A stretch of 64,000 nucleotides of DNA, from the NCBI RefSeq assembly GCF_000300195.1, contig NZ_AMQH01000004.1, forward strand, positions 124,001 through 188,000, given 5' to 3'. Every line of letters starts with the position of its first letter. Positions within the stretch are counted from its first letter, which is position 1. The stretch comes from Clostridium tunisiense TJ (GTDB taxonomy: Bacteria; Bacillota; Clostridia; Clostridiales; Clostridiaceae). A model generated the notes under the pieces. It was not told where the DNA came from and did no database searches. It saw nothing but the letters and a program-made list of their open reading frames with translations. The position numbers and the translations under genes were made by a program. This document shows positions 28,738-37,841 of the stretch, piece after piece.

Positions 28738-29601
28738 ATGGTGAAAAAGAATTTATTGGAGCTTAAAGGAATAGATGAAAATATTAAGAATAAATTAAAC
28801 TATATAAAGAATAACTCAGAAGTCGGGGAAAGTAACATTAACGAGATTAAAGCTTTAAAAAATCATATTTTTGAAAGAGCATCAAAAACTTTTATTTATA
28901 ATTTAAAAAAACTAATTCAACTGGAACTAACCCAAAAAAATCTTGCTAAAAAGATTGGGGTTTCAGAGGATTTACTTTCTAAATATAAGGCTGGAGAGGC
29001 TTTTCCCTCCATTGAAACCTTAATATTTATATGTGAGATTTATAACTTAACATTAGAACAACTTATAACTACTCCATTAGTTTCAGGAGAACTTGAAAAT
29101 GTAGAAAATAGGGAAAAAGTTCAATTCAACATATTTGAAGAGCAGTATTATATTTATTTCTTAGTAACAAACATAGCAAAAGAAGGAGCCATTCATGAAG
29201 GTGTTGTTGAATTTTTAAATGATGAGGTAGTATTTAAAATACTTTCAAAGGGAGAAGAGGTTAAAACCTTTAAAGGGGATTATGATATTTCGGACAAACT
29301 TATATTTTTTAACCTTAAAAGTCCAAAGGATGGCACTACTTATATAAATATGATTAAACCTAATGTGAATAAAAATAAGTATGTTGGTGGCTTAGCAATG
29401 CTAATGCTTCCCTCTGATGCAAATAGCAAGCCTTGCGCTCAAAAGAGTTTACTTAGTAAAGTTAGAATAGATAGAGAAAAGTATTATAAGGAGCTTAAAG
29501 AATTATTAAGCTACTCTGTTGGAGAGGAAACCTTTGAACACATTAAAATTTCTCAATGGGAAGATGAGATTGTTTATAACTTTATAGGAAAACTGCTTTA
29601 A
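28738..29601 (+). CDS. XRE-type helix-turn-helix regulator with large unknown C-terminal domain
   Basis: The helix-turn-helix lies at about residues 60-115 (ELTQKNLAKKIGVSEDLLSK then YKAGEAFPSIETLIFICEIY). It is preceded by a helical N-terminal extension and followed by a beta-rich domain of about 165 residues that I do not recognise, with GGLAMLMLP in its core. That domain probably binds a ligand or mediates assembly. AGGTGGTGA upstream selects ATG 28,738 over two nearby GTG codons. The target is unknown. Confidence 0.72.
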   Translation: MVKKNLLELKGIDENIKNKLNYIKNNSEVGESNINEIKALKNHIFERASKTFIYNLKKLIQLELTQKNLAKKIGVSEDLLSKYKAGEAFPSIETLIFICEIYNLTLEQLITTPLVSGELENVENREKVQFNIFEEQYYIYFLVTNIAKEGAIHEGVVEFLNDEVVFKILSKGEEVKTFKGDYDISDKLIFFNLKSPKDGTTYINMIKPNVNKNKYVGGLAMLMLPSDANSKPCAQKSLLSKVRIDREKYYKELKELLSYSVGEETFEHIKISQWEDEIVYNFIGKLL

Positions 29602-29712
29602 AGCCCTATAATCATAATTAGGCCATGGGTTTTTGTGATATTAATAAAATTAAATAAATATGAATTTGTAAGTAGTATACTAACTTTTCAGTTCAGTATA
29701 TAAGGAACAAAA

Positions 29713-29742
29713 TTGACAAAGAATAGTAAAATAGTTTATTAT
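29713..29742 (+). promoter_or_regulatory. Sigma-A-type promoter
   Basis: TTGACA at 29,713 and TATTAT at 29,737 have an 18-bp spacer. It lies 27 bp upstream of a 13-codon ORF. Confidence 0.6.
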
Positions 29743-29789
29743 AGGATAAAAAAGGAAGTGGATTAGATATGTGTCAAACAATAGTAATA

Positions 29790-29836
29790 GGCTCCATGCA
29801 AAGCTTGTAGAATGTGAAAAACTTTTGCTTGGAGCC
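29790..29836 (+). repeat. Stem-loop overlapping a leader-like mini-ORF
   Basis: The arms GGCTCC..GCAAAG and CTTTTGC..GGAGCC form a stable stem with an internal mismatch. No T-run follows. The 5' arm overlaps the last codons of a 13-codon frame (ATG about 29,769, preceded by AAGGAAGTGG), a layout like that of a leader peptide. Confidence 0.5.
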
Positions 29837-30008
29837 AATAAATAGATATCTGCAGAGAAAACTAAAGTTATACAAAAGTGTTAAAACCACTTAATTTAAT
29901 TTTAAATTATCATGTGGTATATCTTGTAAGTAAATATTAAGTTTTTCATGTTTTATTGAGTCTTTGCATCTTCATTTAGAAACTAAATGTAGATTGGAGC
30001 GAAGAATT

Positions 30009-30284
30009 ATGAAATATGAGAAAGCAGAAAATATATTACCAAACAATATTATAGAACTAATTCAAGACTATATTGATGGGGGATATATTTATATACCTAG
30101 AAAAAATGAAAATAAAAAGTCCTGGGGAGAAAATACTGAAACCAAAAGACAACTTGAAGGTAGAGATAAAGAAATTTTTAGCAAGTATTCCTCTGGGGTG
30201 TCAGTTAAAGTCCTATGCGAAGAGTATTTCTTAACGGAAAGCAGCATCAGGAGAATAATCAGAAATCAAAAAAAATATGGGTGA
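30009..30284 (+). CDS. CD3324-family small protein
   Basis: The protein is 91 residues and opens with MKYEKAENILPNNIIELIQD, then YIYIPRKNENKKSWGE and a C-terminal helix-turn-helix-like segment (KVLCEEYFLTESSIRRIIRN). This layout is that of the CD3324 family, common in clostridia, and suggests DNA binding. The function is not established. GGAGCG upstream supports ATG 30,009; the extra 15 codons of the longer frame look non-coding. Confidence 0.75.
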   Translation: MKYEKAENILPNNIIELIQDYIDGGYIYIPRKNENKKSWGENTETKRQLEGRDKEIFSKYSSGVSVKVLCEEYFLTESSIRRIIRNQKKYG

Positions 30285-30289
30285 TAGGG

Positions 30290-30476
30290 GCTTTAGGCAT
30301 CTTCGAAAAATAAGTAAGCCAGTATGCTCGGCTATTTTGTGTTATACTACGTCAACAGAGCCCTTAGATAGCGCTACTATCTGCGGAACCTGTTTCCTTG
30401 TCTGCACAAGCTTGATTGTGAACTCAAAATATCCTTTACATCTTTGACTTATTATTTATTTTCAGATACCTTATAT
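30290..30476. repeat. MITE-like element with terminal inverted repeats
   Basis: The left end TTTAGGCATCTTCG-AAAAATAAGTAAG and the reverse of the right end (TAAGGTATCTG-AAAATAAATAATAAG) match imperfectly, giving TIRs of about 26 bp around a core of about 135 bp without an ORF. The core is less AT-rich than its surroundings. The right end is repeated at 30,636-30,688. Confidence 0.5.
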
Positions 30477-30635
30477 GATGAATATTAATTTGTTCATGTA
30501 AAAAAAGATCTAAAGGAACCAAGGGAGATTCAATGTACAAACAATTATTGATTTTGCTTCCCTATATATAAGGCATATTTTCCTAGTTTTTACTATGAAG
30601 ATATGCCTTTAGTTTTGAGTTATATTTTAAGGGAT

Positions 30636-30688
30636 AACTCAAAATATCCTTTACATTTTTGTCTTGTTATTTATTTTCAGATACCTAA
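30636..30688. repeat. Second copy of the MITE right end
   Basis: About 52 bp beginning AACTCAAAATATCC and ending TTTTCAGATACCT repeat 30,420-30,472 with only a few substitutions, in direct orientation, 216 bp apart. A separate hairpin (AAGGCATAT / ATATGCCTT) lies between them at about 30,572-30,613. Confidence 0.65.
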
Positions 30689-30780
30689 ATGGTCATGTTT
30701 ATTACAGAAACATTTATAAACTTGGGTCCTTGTACTACTAGATGGTATCATATTTATGAGGGTACAGGGAGGTGCAATTT

Positions 30781-32325
30781 ATGAGCATTTTAACAATTGA
30801 AAACATGAACCATTCTTTCGGGGATAGAATACTTTTTAGCAATGTATCCTTTAATCTATATAAGGGAGAACATGTGGGGCTTATTGGGGCTAATGGAGAA
30901 GGTAAATCCACCTTTATGAAGATTATTACTAATCAGCTTCTGCCAGATGGTGGCGCTATTCAATGGAATAAAAAATATACCATTGGATATATGGATCAGC
31001 TGGTTGATTTAAAAGAAGGGGTTAGCACAATAGATTTCTTGAGAGAAGCATTTATTGATTTATATAATATGGAAGATAAGATTAATGGTTTATATAATAG
31101 CCTTGGTAATATGAATACAGAAGAAATGGATAAAGCCTTAAATAAAATAGCTAAAATCCAAGAAATATTAGATAAAAGTGATTTTTACACCATTGATTCA
31201 AAAATACAGGCAACGGCAAATGGTCTTGGCTTTAAGGAGCTTTTAGAAAAGGAAGTTTCCACCTTAAGTGGGGGACAGAGAATTAAAATTTTACTTGCTA
31301 AGCTTCTTTTAGAAAAGCCTGATATTTTGCTATTAGATGAGCCGACTAATCATTTAGATGAAGAGCATATAGAGTGGCTGAAGGGTTATTTGATAGACTA
31401 TGAAAATGCATTCATACTAATATCCCATGACAATAGCTTTATAAATAGTGTAGTAAATGTAATTTATCATCTTGAACACAAGGAGCTGACAAGATATGAA
31501 GGTAACTATGATTACTTTGTTAGGCTTTATGAAATTAGAAAACAGCAGAGGCTCATTGAATATAAAGAGCAGCAAACGGAAATTAAAAAGCTTGAAGATT
31601 ATATAAGAAAAAATAAAGTAAGAGCTTCAACAGCAAAACAAGCTAAAGCTAGGGAGAAAAAGCTTGATAAAATTGAAAGAATAGAAATTAAAAAAGAAAT
31701 AATTAAGCCTTACTTTAATTTTATAAGTGTAGCAATGCCAGAAAATATGATTTTTCAGACCCAAAACTTAGTTATTGGATATGATAAGCCCCTAAGCATA
31801 CCTCTTAATTTAAAGATGAAAAGAGGACAAAAAATTGCAATAACTGGAGCTAATGGTTTAGGAAAAACTACTCTTTTAAAAAGCTTACTTGGACTTTTAG
31901 AGCCTATAAGTGGAGACATAATCTTAAGCGAATATACAAAGATAGGTTATTTTCAGCAGGAAATGGCAGAGGATAATACCACAGAGGTTTTATATGATAT
32001 GTGGGATGGCTTTCCACAAATGACAGTGACAGAAGTAAGAAAAAGTCTTGCGCAGTGTGGATTAACCAGGCAGCATATAGACAGCACTGTGGATATATTA
32101 AGTGGAGGAGAACAAGCTAAACTAAGACTATGCAAACTAATTAACAAACCCTCAAATATATTAGTCTTAGATGAGCCTATAAACCATTTAGATATTCATG
32201 CTAAAGATGAACTGAGACGTGCCTTAAAAGAATATGAGGGTAGCATAATTTTAGTATGCCACGAACCAGAGTTTTACAATGATATTGTAACAGAGGTATG
32301 GAATTGCGAAGAGTGGGTAGTTTGA
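30781..32325 (+). CDS. ABC-F family ATPase
   Basis: Two ABC nucleotide-binding domains lie in one chain without membrane segments. The first Walker A is GANGEGKST and its signature LSGGQRIKILLAKLL. The second has GANGLGKTT and signature LSGGEQAKLRLCKL, with Walker B/DEPTNHLD and DEPINHLD. The linker between the domains (about residues 235-310) is charged and helical with an arm suited to reach the ribosome. ABC-F proteins act on ribosomes as translation factors or antibiotic protection; which one applies here is not clear. GGGAGGTG selects ATG 30,781. Confidence 0.92.
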   Translation: MSILTIENMNHSFGDRILFSNVSFNLYKGEHVGLIGANGEGKSTFMKIITNQLLPDGGAIQWNKKYTIGYMDQLVDLKEGVSTIDFLREAFIDLYNMEDKINGLYNSLGNMNTEEMDKALNKIAKIQEILDKSDFYTIDSKIQATANGLGFKELLEKEVSTLSGGQRIKILLAKLLLEKPDILLLDEPTNHLDEEHIEWLKGYLIDYENAFILISHDNSFINSVVNVIYHLEHKELTRYEGNYDYFVRLYEIRKQQRLIEYKEQQTEIKKLEDYIRKNKVRASTAKQAKAREKKLDKIERIEIKKEIIKPYFNFISVAMPENMIFQTQNLVIGYDKPLSIPLNLKMKRGQKIAITGANGLGKTTLLKSLLGLLEPISGDIILSEYTKIGYFQQEMAEDNTTEVLYDMWDGFPQMTVTEVRKSLAQCGLTRQHIDSTVDILSGGEQAKLRLCKLINKPSNILVLDEPINHLDIHAKDELRRALKEYEGSIILVCHEPEFYNDIVTEVWNCEEWVV

Positions 32326-32465
32326 GGAAGTAGTTTCATAGCTTATAGATAAGTTCCTGAGGAAATTAAATTAACTAAAAAGCTGAATAGTTGAAAATAT
32401 AAAAAAAGCACAAAACCCTAAGTAAAGGAATAAAATGAATAATACTTTCCTTGGGAGGTGTTGAG

Positions 32466-33389
32466 ATGGAAATGCCAACTATTATAAAGAGTGTTATTTC
32501 TTTATTTTTAATAATGCTAGTAGGGGTTTATGGAAGTAAGAAGGGGATTATAGAAGAGCATGTGAATAGGGGATTAACTAAGATATTGCTGGATATAACA
32601 CTGCCTTGCATGATTATTACTTCTTTCAGCTTTTCTTATGATGGAGGAGTTAAAAGTAATGTGTTAAAGACTTTTTACTATAGTCTTGCAGTGTATATAA
32701 TACTTATTATTATATCTAAGGTCTTAACAATACCAGTTAAAAATGAGAAGAGGACTATACTGCACTTTGCAAATGTTTTTACTAATACAGGGTACATTGG
32801 ATTTCCTATTTTAAATGCTATATATGGTGCTGAAGCTGTAATGTATGGATCTATATTTAATATTTTCTTTAACATTTTCCTTTGGACCTACGGAATTATT
32901 ATATTTAAAGGTAGGATGGAAAAACAGGAACTTGTAAAGGAACTATTGAAAGCACTAAGAAATCCATCACTTATAGCTGTATATATTGGCATTATAATGA
33001 TGCTTCTTGATTTAAAGTTACCAGGAGTAGTCTTAGCCAGTGCAAACTCTATTGGGAATATCACTGGCCCACTATCAATGATAATAATTGGAGTACTAGC
33101 AACTAAGGTAAATATAAAAGAGCACTTAATAGATTGGACGCTATACTATGGCATAGCTATGAAGTTAATCTTAATACCAGCGATATTATACTTCATTTCA
33201 CTACTCATAAGAGATAGATCTATAGTTTCAAACACAGTAATAATTTTAGGGTCCATGCCAGCAGCTGCAATGACCTCCATATTTTCAGATAGCTTTAACG
33301 TTAAGAGGGAATATGGTGCTGTGGTGGTAGTTGCTACAACATTATTATCAATATTTACAATACCTATACTTTTAAGAATAATAATATAA
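32466..33389 (+). CDS. AEC-family (auxin efflux carrier-like) transporter
   Basis: There are about ten membrane helices. The first half contains KILLDITLPCMIITSFSF and the loop FANVFTNTGYIGFPIL typical of the AEC/bile-acid-arsenite fold. The C-terminal half has SMPAAAMTSIFSDSF. Bacterial members export organic acids such as malate or act as permeases; the substrate is unknown here. TGGGAGGTG precedes ATG 32,466. Closed by a terminator at 33,409. Confidence 0.88.
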   Translation: MEMPTIIKSVISLFLIMLVGVYGSKKGIIEEHVNRGLTKILLDITLPCMIITSFSFSYDGGVKSNVLKTFYYSLAVYIILIIISKVLTIPVKNEKRTILHFANVFTNTGYIGFPILNAIYGAEAVMYGSIFNIFFNIFLWTYGIIIFKGRMEKQELVKELLKALRNPSLIAVYIGIIMMLLDLKLPGVVLASANSIGNITGPLSMIIIGVLATKVNIKEHLIDWTLYYGIAMKLILIPAILYFISLLIRDRSIVSNTVIILGSMPAAAMTSIFSDSFNVKREYGAVVVVATTLLSIFTIPILLRIII

Positions 33390-33408
33390 AGGCTAATAAA
33401 GATATAAA

Positions 33409-33445
33409 AAAAGGTTTGCTTAAGCGTTGAGCAAACCTTTTTTAG
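33409..33445 (+). terminator. Terminator of the AEC gene
   Basis: The arms AAAGGTTTGCT and AGCAAACCTTT are followed by TTTTAG. Confidence 0.88.
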
Positions 33446-33625
33446 TTGTACTGATAATAATAGATAAAACATTACTGGAGTGGGTGTAGTTAGGATTCAA
33501 TGTTATGGGGTTAGAGGGAGAAAAAATCAGATAATTATTGAGAGGCGAAAGATTATAGTGCAGGTGGATAACCTTGGTTATATTTATATAAAGACAAAGA
33601 CTAGAGAATTTATTCCAATATATAT

Positions 33626-33660
33626 GTAAGTAAAATACATAAATGGTATAATTAATTCAT
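33626..33660 (+). promoter_or_regulatory. Extended -10 promoter, copy 1
   Basis: The sequence contains ATAAATGGTATAATT, an extended -10 (TGGTATAAT; -10 at 33,647-33,652), about 115 bp upstream of the GNAT gene. The surrounding 35 bp closely match 39,114-39,149. Confidence 0.55.
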
Positions 33661-33767
33661 GTTGTTTTATAGAACAAAGATGGTGTTTCAAATATTAAAG
33701 ACTGAAATCCACTAGTTAGATGAACCTGCAAATATAGAAAAGAGTTTAAGAGGAGCAAGGAATAAAT

Positions 33768-34466
33768 ATGTCTAGATTTGAAGAGTATTATAATAAGTTT
33801 CTAGGTGTAAACAAAAATGAAGTAACTGAGCATATGGTTTTTGAATCTATATACAGAGATATGCCCTTAAATAATAAATATTTTTATCCTATTATCATAT
33901 CTAAATTTAATGATAGCATCATATGCTCTTGTTCTAGTAAGTTTGCTAGCATATGCAAAAGCAACTTTGATGGTAGCATGGAATCTATTTCAAACATACT
34001 AAAAGCTATGAATATAAATGACAATAAATATAGGTTTAGAAAAATGAGACGATATTCGATAGAAAATCCAAATATGGTATTTGATACAAAGGCAGAGGTG
34101 TTAACAGAAGACATAATTAGAAAAGTTAATTTTCAAGAAATAGAAGACAAAGAAAACTACATTAGAAGAAAGGAAAATATATTACAAGAGAAAAGACAAT
34201 TTTTTATATTAAAAGATGGTAACATTGCAGCAACAGCATTTATTTCAGAAGTATATAGTAGTGGGTGCAATATTGTGGTTTATACTTTGCCTAATTATCG
34301 CAAGAAAGGTTATGGCAAAGAGGTAGTTAAGGCATGTATTAATTGGTGTCATCAGAATAATCTATTGCCAGTATACCTAGTTGAAGAAGAGAATAAAAAT
34401 TCAATTAAATTAGTAGAGAGTTTAGGATTAGAACTAAAAAGTTATGAGTGGATTATATCAGAGTAA
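33768..34466 (+). CDS. GNAT acetyltransferase with N-terminal extension
   Basis: The C-terminal about 90 residues form a GNAT domain with the acetyl-CoA loop YTLPNYRKKGYGKEVVKACI and the later EEENKNSIKLVESLGLE. The N-terminal about 140 residues are not obviously catalytic and could be a degenerate second GNAT-like domain, as in tandem GNAT proteins. The acceptor is unknown. It has an AGAGGAG ribosome binding site and stands alone. Confidence 0.8.
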   Translation: MSRFEEYYNKFLGVNKNEVTEHMVFESIYRDMPLNNKYFYPIIISKFNDSIICSCSSKFASICKSNFDGSMESISNILKAMNINDNKYRFRKMRRYSIENPNMVFDTKAEVLTEDIIRKVNFQEIEDKENYIRRKENILQEKRQFFILKDGNIAATAFISEVYSSGCNIVVYTLPNYRKKGYGKEVVKACINWCHQNNLLPVYLVEEENKNSIKLVESLGLELKSYEWIISE

Positions 34467-34783
34467 CATTAATTATGTGATTATTAGGGGAATTGTTAAT
34501 GAAAATTACAAGAAAGTGTTTTAAATACCTAGAAGGTCAAAATTTAGATGGTGATGATATAGCAGGTGTAAATTAGGATGACTTTACAATAAGATTGGAG
34601 GTTAAAGAAATGAGAAATATAGGAGTAAAATTTGAAATCCCCAAAGGATAGCCACCAAGCATTTAATAATGCAAGGCTACTTTCCTCTGGGGATGTTTCA
34701 CATTTATGATAGATTTCTTAAAGAAAACTACTAGTAAATTATTAATAGCAAAACTTTATTAGAATTAAGTATTAAATATTATA
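34467..34783. other. Intergenic region with a composite hairpin
   Basis: The only short frame (34,499-34,576, 25 codons) is not convincing. The region holds the large two-tier stem-loop at 34,637-34,698. Confidence 0.45.
34637..34700. terminator. Composite stem-loop between convergent genes
   Basis: The outer arms ATCCCCA / TGGGGAT enclose a middle pair TAGCC/GGCTA and an inner AGCATT/AATGCA-type hairpin. It probably terminates the - strand siderophore operon, although the flanks are only weakly T-rich. Confidence 0.5.
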
Positions 34784-35557
34784 TTACTGAAAAGTAATAC
34801 ACATAGGAGTATTAAACACAGGGCAGGGAACTATTTTAGAGTTTATTTGAAAAACCTCTTTAATAAGACCTTCTGAGATAATTTCCTCTGGTTTTCCTTC
34901 CCCATAGACCTTGCCATCTTTAATTGCAATTATGTGATCTGCATATCTACAAGCCAGGTTAATATCATGTAAAACTATTACAATAGTTCTATTCTCCTTC
35001 TCATTTAGCTCTTTTAATAAATCAAGGACTTCTATTTTATATTTAATATCTAAGTGGTTAGTAGGCTCATCTAGTAGGATGATGTCTGTTTGTTGAGCAA
35101 GAGTCATAGCAATCCAAGCTCGTTGTTTTTGACCACCAGAAAGATCAGATAGCTTTTTATCTTTTATATCACTTATGCCTGTTTTCTCAAGAGCATATTC
35201 TACTATTTTTTCATCTTCTTTACTCCATTGATTAAACCAACTTTGGTATGGATATCTACCTTGTTTCACTAAGTTAAATACAGTTAAATCTGAAGGAGCA
35301 GTAGGGCTTTGAGTTAAGATTGAAAGCTTTTTAGCAACTTCCTTATTAGGTTTTGAAAAGATATCTTCATCTCCAAGAACTACCTTTCCCGCAAAGGGTT
35401 TTAAAAGTCTAGACATGGTTTTAAGTAAGGTAGATTTACCACAACCGTTACTTCCAACAAGAATGGTAATTTTATTTTTTGGTATAGTAACATTTATATC
35501 TTTAAGAACTATATAATCGCCATAGCCTAAAGTTAAGTTTTCTGCTGAAAAATTCAT
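34784..35557 (-). CDS. FecE-type ATP-binding protein of an iron-siderophore ABC importer
   Basis: This is the nucleotide-binding subunit. Walker A is GSNGCGKST, the signature LSGGQKQRAWIAMTLAQ and Walker B DIILLDEPTNHLD, with a switch His in VLHDINLACRYADHI. Length and motifs are those of FecE/FhuC. It starts directly after the stop codon of the upstream permease gene, so the two permeases and the ATPase form one operon. Confidence 0.94.
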   Translation of the reverse strand: MNFSAENLTLGYGDYIVLKDINVTIPKNKITILVGSNGCGKSTLLKTMSRLLKPFAGKVVLGDEDIFSKPNKEVAKKLSILTQSPTAPSDLTVFNLVKQGRYPYQSWFNQWSKEDEKIVEYALEKTGISDIKDKKLSDLSGGQKQRAWIAMTLAQQTDIILLDEPTNHLDIKYKIEVLDLLKELNEKENRTIVIVLHDINLACRYADHIIAIKDGKVYGEGKPEEIISEGLIKEVFQINSKIVPCPVFNTPMCITFQ

Positions 35558-36622
35558 TTAAATCCCTCTCTTCATAGTTCTTTGATTTTTAATCAGTAAG
35601 TAAATAAAAAATGGAGCACCAACACCAGCGGTAAAGATTCCTACAGGTAAATCTAAAGGGAAAAATAGTGTTCTTGCAGCTAAATCAGATAACACCACTA
35701 TGATTCCACCTATTAAAGCAGATAAAGGAATTATATTTTCAAAGCTAGAGTTGGTAAGTTTCCTGCATATATGTGGTGCAATAAGACCAACAAAACTAAT
35801 GCCACCACCTACAGCAACGGCGCCACTAGCAAGGGCTGCACTGATAATCATAAGTAAAAATCTATATTTTTCAACTTTAGTTCCAAGACCCGTTGAAATG
35901 TTATCTTCAAGATTTTGAAGGTTTAATTCTCTTGTGAAAATTATTGTAAGAATAAATAATAATATAAACCAAGGAGTTAGAAGCTTAACGTGAGTCCAGC
36001 TGGTTCCGTATATTGTACCTGTTAACCAAATTTGAGCTTCTGCAATGAAAACTACAGGTCCGCTTATTATTAAAATGGAGGTAATTGCTTTTAGGGCTCC
36101 TGATATTGCAATACCAATAAGGATTAACCTAAAAGGAGTTACTCCTTTTTTTAGTGCAAGAAAATAAATTAATAAAACTGATAAAAAGGCACCAGCAAAA
36201 GTAAATACAGGCATATAAAATATACTGGTAGTTAGTGAGTTGTTCTTTGGATTTGTAAATAGAGTTAAAAACAAAAGAGCACCAACAGAACCACCATTTA
36301 CTACTCCCATAACATTTGGATCAGCTAAAGGATTTTTAACAACTCCTTGCAAAATTGCACCAGAAAGACCTAAGGAGGCACCAACTAAAAAACCAACTAA
36401 GGCTCTTGGGAGTCTTAGAGAATTAATTATGTAAGCTTCTCCACCTTTTCCACCTAAAATTGTGTTAATGACTTTATCAAGTGGAATAAATGTTTGTCCA
36501 ATACAAAGGCTAATAACCATTGATATAAGTCCTAATAATAAGATTGATATTAATACTTTAAAACTTCTTTTCTCATATATTAAAGAAAATTTATCTTTTC
36601 TAACTACTATAAACTTATCCAT
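35558..36622 (-). CDS. FecCD-family permease (second permease) of the iron-siderophore importer
   Basis: About ten membrane helices with the family blocks LRLPRALVGFLVGASLGLSG, NPLADPNVMGV and GGGISFVGLIAPHICRKL. It pairs with the permease at 36,622 to form a heterodimeric channel. Its ATG overlaps the stop codon of that gene by one base, indicating translational coupling. Confidence 0.94.
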   Translation of the reverse strand: MDKFIVVRKDKFSLIYEKRSFKVLISILLLGLISMVISLCIGQTFIPLDKVINTILGGKGGEAYIINSLRLPRALVGFLVGASLGLSGAILQGVVKNPLADPNVMGVVNGGSVGALLFLTLFTNPKNNSLTTSIFYMPVFTFAGAFLSVLLIYFLALKKGVTPFRLILIGIAISGALKAITSILIISGPVVFIAEAQIWLTGTIYGTSWTHVKLLTPWFILLFILTIIFTRELNLQNLEDNISTGLGTKVEKYRFLLMIISAALASGAVAVGGGISFVGLIAPHICRKLTNSSFENIIPLSALIGGIIVVLSDLAARTLFFPLDLPVGIFTAGVGAPFFIYLLIKNQRTMKRGI

Positions 36623-37644
36623 TACTTATTTTCCGCCTTTCTAGCTATATAAACAAAGAAAAAGGTACCTATTATAGCTGTAACTGCTCCAACTGGAACT
36701 TCTTTTGGGTATATTATAAATCTTGAAGCAATATCAGAAAGTAAAAGAAGTATGGAACCAAGCACTGCACTATAAGGAATTACCCATTTAAATTCTGACC
36801 CAACCATTGCCTTTGTAATATGTGGAATAACTAGACCCACAAGGCTAATTGGACCTGCAACGGCTACAGAAGCTCCAGCTAAAATCACTACAAGAATTAT
36901 CATTTGAACCTTTAATAGCTCTGTTTTTACTCCAAGACCTTTTGCAATTTCTTCTCCTAGAGAAAATATATCTAAATTTCGTGCCATTAAAAAACTTAAA
37001 ATAAGGGCTATTATAATGAAGGGCATCACCTTTAAAAGAGTATCTATATTTGTTCCTTCAACAGAACCTGTGAGCCAATATATAATTTCTTCCATTGTAG
37101 TTTGATCTTTATAAAGCACTGATTGAGTAAAGGACATAAATAAGGCTGAGATTGCAGCTCCAGATATGGTTAAATCGAAGGTTTGGATGTGTCCCTTTAA
37201 ACCACCAGCAAGGGTGTACACTAAAACTACAGAAAGTGCGGCACCTATAAAAGAAAACAAAATTGAGTAATTAGTTCCAACACTAGGGAAAAAACTATAT
37301 ACAAATACCATGAAAAAAGCTGCTCCTGAATTAACTCCTAAAAGCCCAGGGGAGGCCATAGGGTTTTTGGTTAAAGTTTGCATTAAAACTCCAGAAACAC
37401 TTAAAGCAGCTCCAACAAACAGAGCAGTTAGAGCTCTTGGCATTCTTGAACTTTGTATTACTATTTGTTCTGTAGTACCTTGGAAGTTTTTATAGGTACT
37501 ATATAAATCCTTTAAATCTGTTTTTATGTAACCTAATACTATACTTCCGAGAAAAGCTAGTACTAAGATCAAAATTAAAATAATAAGAAGAAACACTTTT
37601 CTTTTGTTATTGTGTAGAACCTGTTTATTACTTATAGAAAACAC
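36622..37644 (-). CDS. FecCD-family permease (first permease) of the iron-siderophore importer
   Basis: About ten membrane helices with SRMPRALTALFVGAALSVSG, NPMASPGLLGVNSGAA and AGPISLVGLVIPHITKAM. It is the first gene of the permease-permease-ATPase operon, starting with GTG 37,644 some 10 nt after GAGAGG. It is divergently transcribed from the binding-protein gene, so the importer is split around a shared control region. Confidence 0.93.
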   Translation of the reverse strand: MFSISNKQVLHNNKRKVFLLIILILILVLAFLGSIVLGYIKTDLKDLYSTYKNFQGTTEQIVIQSSRMPRALTALFVGAALSVSGVLMQTLTKNPMASPGLLGVNSGAAFFMVFVYSFFPSVGTNYSILFSFIGAALSVVLVYTLAGGLKGHIQTFDLTISGAAISALFMSFTQSVLYKDQTTMEEIIYWLTGSVEGTNIDTLLKVMPFIIIALILSFLMARNLDIFSLGEEIAKGLGVKTELLKVQMIILVVILAGASVAVAGPISLVGLVIPHITKAMVGSEFKWVIPYSAVLGSILLLLSDIASRFIIYPKEVPVGAVTAIIGTFFFVYIARKAENK

Positions 37645-37686
37645 TATGTAACATCCTCTCTAAAATAAATATATAAATTCATATAT

Positions 37687-37715
37687 AGTATAAAGTCAGA
37701 TTTCATAGGTGTCAA
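37687..37715 (-). promoter_or_regulatory. Sigma-A promoter of the permease operon
   Basis: On the - strand TTGACA and TATACT are separated by 17 bp, a near-consensus promoter 43 bp from the GTG start. Confidence 0.75.
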
Positions 37716-37736
37716 TGATATTAAAAATTGTTATCA
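37716..37736. promoter_or_regulatory. Candidate iron-repressor (Fur/DtxR-like) box
   Basis: TGATATTAAAAATTGTTATCA is an imperfect dyad resembling Fur-type TGATAAT..ATTATCA sites. It abuts the -35 of the permease promoter and lies 19 bp before the -35 of the divergent promoter, so one repressor could control both. Confidence 0.5.
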
Positions 37737-37754
37737 AATCTAAATGAAAATCAG

Positions 37755-37783
37755 TTGCAATTAATAAAAAGCTATGATATTAT
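37755..37783 (+). promoter_or_regulatory. Sigma-A promoter of the binding-protein gene
   Basis: TTGCAA (37,755) and TATTAT (37,778) have a 17-bp spacer. Confidence 0.65.
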
Positions 37784-37841
37784 ACATCTAGGCAAAATAT
37801 AGCTTGAAAAGAAATTTAATATATATTTGGAGGGAATACAT

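Larger units (their letters stand above)
29602..30008. other. Leader region with promoter, mini-ORF and hairpin
   Basis: The stretch contains a good promoter (29,713-29,742), a 13-codon ORF with a ribosome binding site (29,769-29,810) and a 47-nt hairpin. These are listed separately. Confidence 0.5.

Noticed and set aside
34499-34576. 25-codon + strand ORF after the GNAT gene
   Set aside because: Too short, with no homology or strong ribosome binding site; left unannotated.
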